A stretch of DNA of 7,398 bases from Gallicola sp. (GTDB lineage Bacteria; Bacillota; Clostridia; Tissierellales; Peptoniphilaceae): positions 1-7,398 of the forward strand of contig JAAZME010000143.1 in assembly GCA_012798975.1 (NCBI GenBank). The letters are read 5' to 3'. Under the pieces are notes generated by a model. The model saw only the letters and a program-made list of their open reading frames with translations, searched no databases and was not told the origin of the DNA. Made by a program: the position numbers and the translations under genes. Below, piece by piece: positions 1-5,311 of the stretch (the stretch's first letter is position 1; each line of letters starts with the position of its first letter).

Positions 1-122
1 ATGATCCGAGATATTCTACTCGAATCAAAGATTATGATTTCGAATTCGTTAACGACAACGAAGTTCAGTGCGCAAAGGTAATCGCAGATCAGTTAGGCTA
101 TTTGTTTGAAAAGCAGGAATAA
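1..122 (+). CDS. 3' end of an unidentified protein-coding gene
   Basis: An open frame with codons beginning at base 3 runs from the window edge to a TAA stop at 120-122, giving a 39-residue C-terminal tail. The tail is hydrophilic and includes VNDNEVQCAKVIADQLGY near its end. No start codon lies in this frame, so the gene begins outside the window. The other two forward frames are closed by stops by base 81 at the latest. The tail has no signature I can assign to a family. The VxxAKxIADxLGY pattern suggests a small amphipathic helix but is not diagnostic. The gene lies just upstream of, and codirectional with, the tRNA/SRP RNA promoter, whose -35 box begins 5 nt after the stop. Reading frame confidence is moderate; function is unknown. 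Confidence 0.55.
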   Translation, partial: DPRYSTRIKDYDFEFVNDNEVQCAKVIADQLGYLFEKQE

Positions 123-127
123 AGTTC

Positions 128-156
128 TTGACAAGCGGCAATAGCCGCGTTATAAT
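128..156 (+). promoter_or_regulatory. Consensus housekeeping promoter of the tRNA-Ser/SRP RNA unit
   Basis: TTGACA (128-133) and TATAAT (151-156) are exact matches to the sigma-A hexamers with the ideal 17-bp spacer. This is as expected for stable RNA genes. Transcription should begin near base 163, about 36 nt before the mature tRNA 5' end, leaving a short leader for RNase P to remove. The spacer itself contains a perfect GC inverted repeat, GCGGC-AATA-GCCGC (135-148), which is unusual and may also act as a weak terminator for the upstream gene. Confidence 0.9.
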
Positions 157-198
157 ATATTTTCCTAGGTAATTTCTACAAGATTTTATCTATAGCCT

Positions 199-289
199 GG
201 AGAGTTGGCCGAGCGGTCGAAGGCGCACGATTGGAAATCGTGTAAGCGTGATAAGCGTTTCGAGGGTTCGAATCCCTTGCTCTCCGCCA
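199..289 (+). tRNA. tRNA-Ser, anticodon GGA
   Basis: A 91-nt class II tRNA with an encoded CCA end (287-289). The acceptor stem pairs 199-205 with 279-285, closing with a wobble pair, and the discriminator base is G286. The anticodon stem pairs 226-230 with 238-242 around the loop TTGGAAA, so the anticodon is GGA (233-235), reading UCC and UCU. A long variable arm follows, as expected for serine. The T arm has the loop TTCGAAT with a 5-bp stem. The D region contains the usual TGGCCGAGCGG sequence. It is the first gene of a two-gene stable-RNA transcript with the SRP RNA, whose 5' end abuts the CCA. Confidence 0.97.
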
Positions 290-560
290 TGCACTAGATG
301 GGGAACTAGCGATGCCCTGTAACCTGCAATCGCTGTAGCAGGGTCGAATTCCCGGTGGAGGGTCTCTTTTGATGAGGTCTGACTGCGACACGTGGTGTTG
401 AAGAACGGGTCCTGCGCAATAGGAAGCTATGAATCTGGTCAGGTCAGGAATGAAGCAGCCATAAGTAGTCCTTTCCTATGTGCCGCAGGGCAGCCTGTTC
501 GGAGCTAACGATCGCGGTTCCGCTCATTGGATTAGATTCAAATCCGGGTGTGCTACATAG
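290..560 (+). ncRNA. ffs: Signal recognition particle RNA, large Firmicutes type (scRNA) with Alu domain
   Basis: This is the RNA core of the signal recognition particle, which binds Ffh and targets nascent membrane and secreted proteins to FtsY and the Sec translocon. The sequence follows the Bacillus subtilis scRNA closely. The Alu domain contains GATGCCCTGTAACCTGCAATC and GCAGGGTCGAATTCCC. GGTCCTGCGCAA and TGTGCCGCAGGG lie on the two sides of the long helix. The Ffh-binding S domain is GTCAGGTCAGGAATGAAGCAG (minus its last base) near 439-458, with the GGAA tetraloop at 447-450. The tetraloop is closed by an A-U pair (446/451) where B. subtilis has C-G. The terminal helix pairs GCAC (291-294) with GTGC (550-553), so the mature 5' end is essentially at the tRNA CCA. 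The ends are estimated to within a few bases. An intrinsic terminator follows at once. Confidence 0.95.
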
Positions 561-596
561 AAAAAAACGAGCTCTTATAAAGAGTTCGTTTTTTAT
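561..596. terminator. Bidirectional intrinsic terminator between SRP RNA and the convergent 158-aa gene
   Basis: An 11-bp stem pairs AACGAGCTCTT (566-576) with AAGAGTTCGTT (580-590) around a 3-nt loop; it has one G-T pair. It is followed by a T run on the plus strand (589-595) and preceded by an A run (561-567) that becomes the U tract on the minus strand. It therefore stops the SRP RNA transcript and also the minus-strand gene that ends at 607. Confidence 0.9.
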
Positions 597-606
597 TTGC
601 TTTCTT

Positions 607-1083
607 TTAAATTTCTTTTTCGAAAACTTCTCCTCGTTCCATTCTTCGAAGAATAGCTTTTTCATCTCGAAGCTCTGCAAGTATGCCTTGAATCTGTTTC
701 ATCGTGCGTTCTACATTCTTTCGATTCTTGCGGACCTGCATCTGAACGATAACGTCTACTACCGTACTATCTAAAAAATAATCCGCTAAGGCTGCCGGTT
801 TCGACATTTTAATTTTTAGTGTCGTATAATTGCTTACATTCGCCAGTTCTCTCTCAAAAGCATTTATCGCCAAGACTGCTTCGTCGGCAATTTTGCCGGC
901 TTCTTTTATTTTTCTCTGTTTAATAAAAGTAGTCAGCCACTTTCCTTTTATCGTATCCAGTATTCCCCATCTGCTTGCAGAGGATAGTTCATCTCGTACT
1001 TTAGCAAGCTTTTTATAAGCAATCTCTCCGCTCTTTATCGCTCTATCTAAGTAGTTGATTTCTCTTTTGTAATTTGCGCTCAT
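607..1083 (-). CDS. Conserved hypothetical cytoplasmic protein, 158 aa, helical
   Basis: A 158-residue, charged, probably all-helical protein with no signal peptide, membrane segment or cysteine. The start is well supported: AAGGAGG (1090-1096) lies 6 nt before the ATG. The pattern SSASRWGILDTIKGKWL (34-50), then a lysine-rich helix, then KPAALADYFLDSTVVDVIVQ (95-114), then a C-terminal coiled-coil-like segment, recalls a family of uncharacterised cytoplasmic proteins of Firmicutes. Those proteins share an SA.xWGxxD motif and a DYFxD motif. I recall this family without a function, so none is assigned. It is a single-gene unit: the mscL terminator lies upstream and it ends at the shared terminator with SRP RNA. 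No convincing -35/-10 pair is visible upstream, although the gap has an imperfect hairpin at 1131-1166. The coding frame is secure; the role is unknown. Confidence 0.85.
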   Translation of the reverse strand: MSANYKREINYLDRAIKSGEIAYKKLAKVRDELSSASRWGILDTIKGKWLTTFIKQRKIKEAGKIADEAVLAINAFERELANVSNYTTLKIKMSKPAALADYFLDSTVVDVIVQMQVRKNRKNVERTMKQIQGILAELRDEKAILRRMERGEVFEKEI

Positions 1084-1130
1084 ATAATTCCTCCTTCATT
1101 TACCCTTATTGGTTCTTAAATACCCTTTAT

Positions 1131-1166
1131 CCCGTCTCTTTAAGCAGGGGGAATGAAAAGAGCGGG
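1131..1166. other. Imperfect inverted repeat upstream of the 158-aa gene
   Basis: CCCG-T-CTCTTT (1131-1141) pairs with AAAGAG-CGGG (1157-1166), giving 10 bp with one bulged base and a 15-nt loop. It sits between the mscL terminator and the ribosome binding site of the minus-strand gene. It could be a leader hairpin or a regulator site. It lacks a clean U tract directly after it on either strand, so a terminator role is less likely. Confidence 0.35.
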
Positions 1167-1181
1167 TTTAAATTTTCTCAT

Positions 1182-1212
1182 AAAAAAACAAGAACCAGAG
1201 TTCTTGTTTTTA
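1182..1212 (-). terminator. Intrinsic terminator of mscL
   Basis: A perfect 12-bp stem (1184-1195 with 1200-1211) around the loop CAGA, with GAAC/GTTC at the apex and A/T runs at the base. On the minus strand it ends in a run of U. It lies 9 nt after the mscL stop codon. Being symmetric, it may also work in the plus direction. Confidence 0.9.
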
Positions 1213-1220
1213 TCTTTGCA

Positions 1221-1631
1221 TTAAACTGTTTCTGTTACAACAGCATCGCCTAGTTCAGATGTACAGTTTGGACATCTTGAAGCTTCGATATCGATAGATG
1301 TTTTACAGAAAGGACAAATTTTTGTTATTTCTTTTACAGGCTCTTTTTTCTTGAACTTGTTCATCGCTCTAACAATCATAAATAATACAAATGCAATAAT
1401 GATAAATTTGATAAGTGCTGTGATTACAGCCCCGTATTTAAAATCGACGCCCATTACAGAAACTGCCAATGTCGTAAAGTCCACTCCTGCTGTCAACGCT
1501 CCTACTAACGGCATGATCATAAAATCAACGATAGCTGTTACGATCGCTGTAAATGCAGAACCGATAACAATACCGATTGCCATATCAAGCATATTCCCCT
1601 GCAGTGCAAATTCCTTAAACTCTTTTAACAT
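1221..1631 (-). CDS. mscL: Large-conductance mechanosensitive channel MscL with C-terminal zinc ribbon
   Basis: A pentameric membrane channel that opens under high bilayer tension to release solutes during hypo-osmotic shock. The 136-residue product begins MLKEFKEFALQGNMLDMAIG, the typical amphipathic N-terminal helix and start of TM1. TM1 spans about 15-45 and includes GIVIGSAFTAIV. The periplasmic loop follows, and TM2 spans about 67-89 and ends in a basic cluster, NKFKKK. Instead of only a short charged cytoplasmic helix, it carries a four-cysteine zinc ribbon, CPFC (106-109) and CPNC (120-123). I recall such tails from other Gram-positive MscL proteins. The start is supported by AGGAGGT (1638-1644), 6 nt before the ATG. 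It is a monocistronic unit with its own -10 box upstream and a terminator downstream. Confidence 0.96.
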   Translation of the reverse strand: MLKEFKEFALQGNMLDMAIGIVIGSAFTAIVTAIVDFMIMPLVGALTAGVDFTTLAVSVMGVDFKYGAVITALIKFIIIAFVLFMIVRAMNKFKKKEPVKEITKICPFCKTSIDIEASRCPNCTSELGDAVVTETV

Positions 1632-1672
1632 TTTTCTACCTCCTAGTATATTTTTGAGTCATCCTCAATGCC

Positions 1673-1701
1673 ATTATACCCATTATCCCTTATTTAATAA
1701 A
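1673..1701 (-). promoter_or_regulatory. Probable mscL promoter
   Basis: Reading the minus strand, TATAAT (plus 1678-1673) is a perfect -10 box. A weak -35 hexamer TTTATT (plus 1701-1696) sits 17 bp upstream. Transcription would start near 1666, giving a leader of about 35 nt. That leader includes a small hairpin TTGAG-ATGAC-TCAA-like element (near 1655-1668) and the AGGAGG site. The -10 box is convincing; the -35 is poor. Confidence 0.5.
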
Positions 1702-1721
1702 GTATTCTTTTTGATTCCATA

Positions 1722-1754
1722 GAAAAAAAGCACCCGTTATGGATGCTTTTTTTA
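1722..1754 (-). terminator. Intrinsic terminator of the CWB2-3D gene
   Basis: In minus-strand RNA, AAAAAGCATCC pairs with GGGTGCTTTTT around a 5-nt loop, followed by further U residues. The stem uses one G-U pair. The A-rich base of the stem overlaps the stop codon (TAA, plus 1752-1754) of the upstream gene, so termination is immediate. Confidence 0.85.
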
Positions 1755-3308
1755 TTTTATAATAAATATCCTTACTTGTTTTCGTCCCCACTGATATGCT
1801 TCTCTATTGGAGTTCATATAGACATCGATCTTATTTCCTTTGATAGCTCCTCCTGTATCTTCCGCTCTGCCAAATCCATAACCTTCTACATACATTAAGG
1901 TTCCCATAGGAATAACCCTGGGATCGACAGCAATTGTTCCTCTTTTTGGATAGGTACCGCTTGCTGTCGGGTACGTTCCCGATTCGTTATAAGCTGTGGC
2001 AACAACATTCATTGCTTTTTTATATACGAAATTTTCTCCTGAAGGCGTTGTGTAGGAGTTCTCGACCTTTACTTCTGTCTTTGAAATTCCAGATACCGGC
2101 ACATATCTCATAGAACCATCAAATTCTATATGAAGATATCCGTTTATAATCTTTCCAGAGACTTTACTCCCTTTGGGAAGTCTTCCTACCGTTCTATAAG
2201 ATGCATCTGCTCCGGATTTTACTTCTAAATCTTTTCCAGCCCATCCGCTTAAAGACTGGGAAGGTATCTCTTCAGCTTTTGGGGAGGTCTTGCTTACAAT
2301 TTTCCCTACAGTGTCTGTAATCGCTACTTCTTCTCCTGATAATGTGGATGCTACTTCTTCAAGAGAACTTAATTTAAAGTTTTCCCCTGTACTAAGGGCA
2401 TATAAGCTATCCACTTTTCTATCGGCTAAAGTTTTCTCTAAATCATTCAGCTGGCTTGGACCGCTGATTAGAAAAACAGGCGCCTTTTTCTGCGCTGACA
2501 AAGCGGAACTTAGAAGAGCATCTTTATAATCTCCTCCATCCGCAAGTATTGCAGATTTTGAAGGACCAAAGGCTTCCGCTACTGCTTTGGAGGTTTCGTA
2601 TCGGTTTTTCCCGAAAAGTATAAAATTATTCAGCTCTTTTTTATCTTTGCCCATCACAGAAAAGATCTCCTCTTTTACAGCATTCGATACTGCAGCCTCT
2701 CCTCCTACAAAATATACAAGTTTGTCTTTGTTCGCTTGAAGATACTTTCTAGAAGATTCGGAAAGCTCTGCTTTGCGTGCTAGAATAATATTCATATCTT
2801 TTTCAATAGCAAGGGCACTGGCTGCCAGTGCATCTGGAAAGTTTTCTCCGCTTGCTATAAGTATATTTCTATTTTGACCTAATGTTCTCGCTACTTCTAC
2901 GCCGGTTTCATAGCGGGTACTTCCTGAAATTCTGCCTTTGAAGTTTTTTATATTCTTTACAACATTATCCGGCACCGCTTTTTCTCCTCCGACAGCGTAT
3001 ACATTCTGTGCCTGGCGGATTCTTTTATAGCCTAAAGAATCTATCTTCCCATTTTTTACATAAAGAATCGATCCGTTCTTTTCTCCCGCTAAAACTCCTC
3101 CCGTTAAGGCATCCGCATAATCCTCTGCACTTACTAGAAACAAATTTTCTACTTCGTCAAACAAATAGGCGTCGGAAAGATTTGATGTTTCTTTGATTGT
3201 AGAACCTTTTATATAAGTGGCATTAAGATTTTGTGCAAAAGACGGTTCGGATACGACTGCTGCCGAGCCGATCATAAGGGATAGTGCAATTTTGTTGATT
3301 AATTTCAT
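1752..3308 (-). CDS. Secreted wall-anchored protein: three CWB2 repeats, SH3-like domain and C-terminal 3D (MltA-like) domain
   Basis: A 518-residue exported protein. Residues 1-25 form a signal peptide (KxxxK, hydrophobic core, SFA-Q cleavage site). Residues about 45-325 hold three cell-wall-binding-2 repeats, marked by YAVGGEKAVP (104-113), TRYETGVEVA (131-140), ASGENFPDALAASALA (152-167), YFVGGEAAVS (199-208) and NRYETSKAVAEAFG (235-248). CWB2 triplets attach proteins non-covalently to anionic wall polymers in Clostridia. A bacterial SH3-like domain covers about 355-410. The C-terminus is a 3D domain: VVATAYN, then the three aspartates D462 (AVDP), D484 (EDTGG) and D495 (KIDVY). This domain resembles the catalytic core of MltA and occurs in YocH-type autolysins. 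The likely role is peptidoglycan cleavage, probably by lytic transglycosylation. The start is supported by AAAGGAAA, about 5 nt before the ATG. It is a tandem paralogue of the upstream gene, and no strong promoter is visible in the 79-bp gap. Confidence 0.93.
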   Translation of the reverse strand: MKLINKIALSLMIGSAAVVSEPSFAQNLNATYIKGSTIKETSNLSDAYLFDEVENLFLVSAEDYADALTGGVLAGEKNGSILYVKNGKIDSLGYKRIRQAQNVYAVGGEKAVPDNVVKNIKNFKGRISGSTRYETGVEVARTLGQNRNILIASGENFPDALAASALAIEKDMNIILARKAELSESSRKYLQANKDKLVYFVGGEAAVSNAVKEEIFSVMGKDKKELNNFILFGKNRYETSKAVAEAFGPSKSAILADGGDYKDALLSSALSAQKKAPVFLISGPSQLNDLEKTLADRKVDSLYALSTGENFKLSSLEEVASTLSGEEVAITDTVGKIVSKTSPKAEEIPSQSLSGWAGKDLEVKSGADASYRTVGRLPKGSKVSGKIINGYLHIEFDGSMRYVPVSGISKTEVKVENSYTTPSGENFVYKKAMNVVATAYNESGTYPTASGTYPKRGTIAVDPRVIPMGTLMYVEGYGFGRAEDTGGAIKGNKIDVYMNSNREAYQWGRKQVRIFIIK

Positions 3309-3354
3309 ATATTTCCTTTCTGCTTCTGATTTTCCATATCATTTTATCTGTTCC

Positions 3355-3380
3355 AAACAAAAAGCACCCTGCCGGGTGCC
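3355..3380 (-). terminator. Intrinsic terminator of the CWB2-NlpC/P60 gene
   Basis: GCACCC pairs with GGGTGC around the loop GGCA (plus 3364-3379), followed on the minus strand by TTTTTGTTT. It lies 8 nt after the stop codon. The stem is short and GC-rich, so partial read-through into the downstream paralogue, only 79 bp away, is possible. Confidence 0.85.
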
Positions 3381-3387
3381 GATGTTA

Positions 3388-5079
3388 TTAGTTTAAAATT
3401 CTTCTTGCTGTTACGAATGTGTTTACATAATAGCTTGAATTGATATTGTCCATTTTAACTCCAGTTGATGGTGAAGAAGCGTGGATTAATTTTCCGTCTC
3501 CTACATACATTCCAACGTGGCTGATTCTTGATCCTCCGCCTGTTGCAAAGAACATTAAATCTCCTGGCTTAAGATTGTTTCTGCTTACTTGAACTCCGTT
3601 AGAAGCCATCGCTGCTGAGTTACGATTTAATTTAATACCTGCATGAGTTTGATATAGGTGATACATAAGACCTGAACAGTCGAATCCAACATTTGGATTC
3701 GCTGAGCCCCAAACATATCTTGCTCCTAGGTATCCGTATGCTCCTTTTACTAAAGCATCTTGTGTAGAAGATTTTTCTACTTTAACTTCAGTTTTAGAAA
3801 GGTCGCTTACTGCTACATATCTTGTAGATCCGTTGAACTCGATACGTACGTAATTATTAATCACTGCACCGTATACTTTAGTACCTTGGCTTAATGTGCC
3901 TACTTTTTTATAAGATGGATCTGCTCCGGATCGAACTGCTGCAGAACTTTTTACCCACCCTGTGAAAGATGTTTGAGGTGCTGGAGCCGGTTTTTCTGGT
4001 GCCGGTTCAGCAGGCGATGGTGCTGGAGCTGGTTCAGCCGGTTTTTCTACATTTATTACTTTTCCTACTGTGTCTTTAATCTGCACTTCTTCAGATCCAG
4101 ATAATTTTGTTACAATAGTATCTAAATATTGAACACTGAATTTATCTCCAGTACTGATTCCGTACACATCGGATAAACCTTTAGTTGAAAGGTAATTTGT
4201 TAAATCTTCTGCTTGTCTAGGTGATGTAGCTAAGATCATAGGTGCTTGTTTCTTAGCTGCTAAAGATGTTCCTAGCAAAGCATCTTGATACTGGCTTCCA
4301 TCTGCAATAATTGCATTATTGAAAGGACCGAAAGCTTCTGCTACCGCTTTGGATGTTTCATAACGGTTTTTTCCTGCGATTGTTACTTTATTATAGTCGT
4401 TAGGGTTTTTACCCATAATAGACAAAATTTCTTTTTTAACATTGTCGCTGATCGCTGCTTCTCCACCGATGAAGTATACTAAACGATCTTTGTTTCTTTC
4501 TAAATATGATTTTGTAGAAGCAGGCACCTGATTCTTTCCAGTTAAGATAATATTATAATCTTTTTGGATAGCTAGTGCTGATGCTGATAATGCATCTGGG
4601 AAGTTTTCACCGCTTGTAATAAGGATATTTCTATCTTTTCCTACAATGTTTGCTACGAGCTGAGCTGTTTCGTAACGGTTTGCTCCAGCGATTCTTCCTC
4701 TAAAATTGTCTAAGTCTTTCACAAGAGAATCGGGGATACGAGCATCTCCTCCGATAACATAAACATTTTCAGCTTGGGTGATTCTTTTATAACCCCGCTC
4801 ATCAATTTTCTTATCATTCACGAAGAATAGTGAGCCGTTGTTTTCACCCATATGTACTCCGCCTGTTAAAGCGTCTGCATAATCTTCGCCGCTTACTATA
4901 AATAGGTTTTCTACTTGGTCAAACAAGTATCCGTCCAATAGATTAGATGTTTCATCTACTGTTTTTCCATTAATATAAGCAACATTTAATCCAGCTGCTA
5001 AAGAAGGTCCTGATACAGATACTGCTGCTGCGCAGATCATAGTAGACAGCGCTGCTTTTTTCATAAATTTATTTATCAT
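3388..5079 (-). CDS. Secreted wall-anchored endopeptidase: three CWB2 repeats, SH3-like domain and C-terminal NlpC/P60 domain
   Basis: A 563-residue exported hydrolase that should cut peptide stems of peptidoglycan. Numbering is from the chosen start. The signal peptide is MINKFMKKAALSTMICAA and onward, to SLAA at about 27-29. Three CWB2 repeats follow at about 45-330 (YVIGGDARIP, NRYETAQLVA, SGENFPDALSASALA, YFIGGEAAIS, NRYETSKAVAEAFG). Then come a proline/alanine/glutamate linker (about 346-372), an SH3-like domain (about 373-427) and NlpC/P60. The catalytic residues are Cys468 in FDCSGL, His521 in SHVGMYVG and His533 in LIHASS. The start at 5079 was chosen because AAAGGA lies about 13 nt upstream and gives a compact signal peptide. 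The open frame extends to an ATG at 5151 without a ribosome site, and a later ATG at 5064 also lacks one. The gene has a strong promoter, WalR-like boxes and its own terminator. Confidence 0.93.
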   Translation of the reverse strand: MINKFMKKAALSTMICAAAVSVSGPSLAAGLNVAYINGKTVDETSNLLDGYLFDQVENLFIVSGEDYADALTGGVHMGENNGSLFFVNDKKIDERGYKRITQAENVYVIGGDARIPDSLVKDLDNFRGRIAGANRYETAQLVANIVGKDRNILITSGENFPDALSASALAIQKDYNIILTGKNQVPASTKSYLERNKDRLVYFIGGEAAISDNVKKEILSIMGKNPNDYNKVTIAGKNRYETSKAVAEAFGPFNNAIIADGSQYQDALLGTSLAAKKQAPMILATSPRQAEDLTNYLSTKGLSDVYGISTGDKFSVQYLDTIVTKLSGSEEVQIKDTVGKVINVEKPAEPAPAPSPAEPAPEKPAPAPQTSFTGWVKSSAAVRSGADPSYKKVGTLSQGTKVYGAVINNYVRIEFNGSTRYVAVSDLSKTEVKVEKSSTQDALVKGAYGYLGARYVWGSANPNVGFDCSGLMYHLYQTHAGIKLNRNSAAMASNGVQVSRNNLKPGDLMFFATGGGSRISHVGMYVGDGKLIHASSPSTGVKMDNINSSYYVNTFVTARRILN

Positions 5080-5085
5080 ATTTTT

Positions 5086-5181
5086 AATTAAGTCCTTTCT
5101 GAATAAATTTGCATTATATTTCGCAAAAGTATTTTTTATTGCTTGATTCATTCAACAAACAGTATTTTAAAGGACTTAATT
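5086..5181. repeat. 13-bp perfect inverted repeat spanning the promoter and ribosome binding site
   Basis: AATTAAGTCCTTT (5086-5098) and its exact reverse complement AAAGGACTTAATT (5169-5181) are separated by 70 bp. The upstream arm lies almost wholly inside the spacer of the promoter at 5164-5192. The other arm contains the AAAGGA Shine-Dalgarno of the CWB2-NlpC/P60 gene. If any transcript started upstream of 5181, the two arms could pair and hide the ribosome binding site. Confidence 0.8.
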
Positions 5182-5192
5182 TTTGATGTCAA
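5164..5192 (-). promoter_or_regulatory. Strong sigma-A promoter of the CWB2-NlpC/P60 gene
   Basis: On the minus strand, TTGACA (plus 5192-5187) is a perfect -35 box, followed after 17 bp by TAAAAT (plus 5169-5164). Transcription should start near 5157, giving a leader of about 78 nt before the ATG at 5079. The extended start at 5151 would then lie only about 6 nt from the RNA 5' end, which argues against its use by normal initiation. Confidence 0.8.
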
Positions 5193-5259
5193 CGGAATGA
5201 AACCTTTTTGTCATAAAAAAGTTCTATTTTGCCTCGTTCTTCTAAAACTCAAAAATGTT

Positions 5260-5276
5260 TGTAACTTTTTTGTAAT
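5260..5276 (+). promoter_or_regulatory. WalR-like box, TGTAAC-N5-TGTAAT
   Basis: TGTAAC (5260-5265), five T residues and TGTAAT (5271-5276) match the WalR (YycF) consensus TGTWAH-N5-TGTWAH exactly. It lies about 68 bp upstream of the -35 box of the CWB2-NlpC/P60 gene, in the opposite orientation to that gene. The surrounding DNA is AT-rich, so one match alone is modest evidence; a second nearby match strengthens it. Confidence 0.55.
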
Positions 5277-5311
5277 TTTACTAAGGGTCTGAGAACGCCT
5301 AAATTTAAATG

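Noticed and set aside
340..372. FMN-riboswitch-like words (GCAGGGTCGAATTCCCGG)
   Set aside because: They belong to the Alu domain of the SRP RNA, which has the same words in B. subtilis; the rest of the FMN aptamer is absent.
176..391. 71-codon minus-strand open frame
   Set aside because: It lies antisense over the tRNA-Ser and SRP RNA and has no ribosome site.
444..774. Open frames on both strands across the SRP RNA end and terminator
   Set aside because: They overlap a certain RNA gene and terminator or the frame of the 158-aa gene, and their composition is explained by those elements.
1105..1140. SigB-like GGGTAT upstream of the 158-aa gene
   Set aside because: No GTTT-type -35 partner sits at the correct distance, so it is not supported as an alternative-sigma promoter.
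1351..1722. 123-codon plus-strand open frame opposite mscL
   Set aside because: It is the antisense shadow of mscL, whose protein is unmistakable, and it has no ribosome site.
3972..4052. Repetitive GGTGCTGGAGC/GGTTCAGC words as a DNA repeat
   Set aside because: They encode the proline/alanine/glutamate linker between the CWB2 and SH3 domains and are explained by its low-complexity protein sequence.
5113..5118. Second TATAAT on the minus strand as the promoter of the NlpC/P60 gene
   Set aside because: The hexamer 17 bp upstream is CAATAA, a very poor -35; the promoter at 5164-5192 matches consensus much better.
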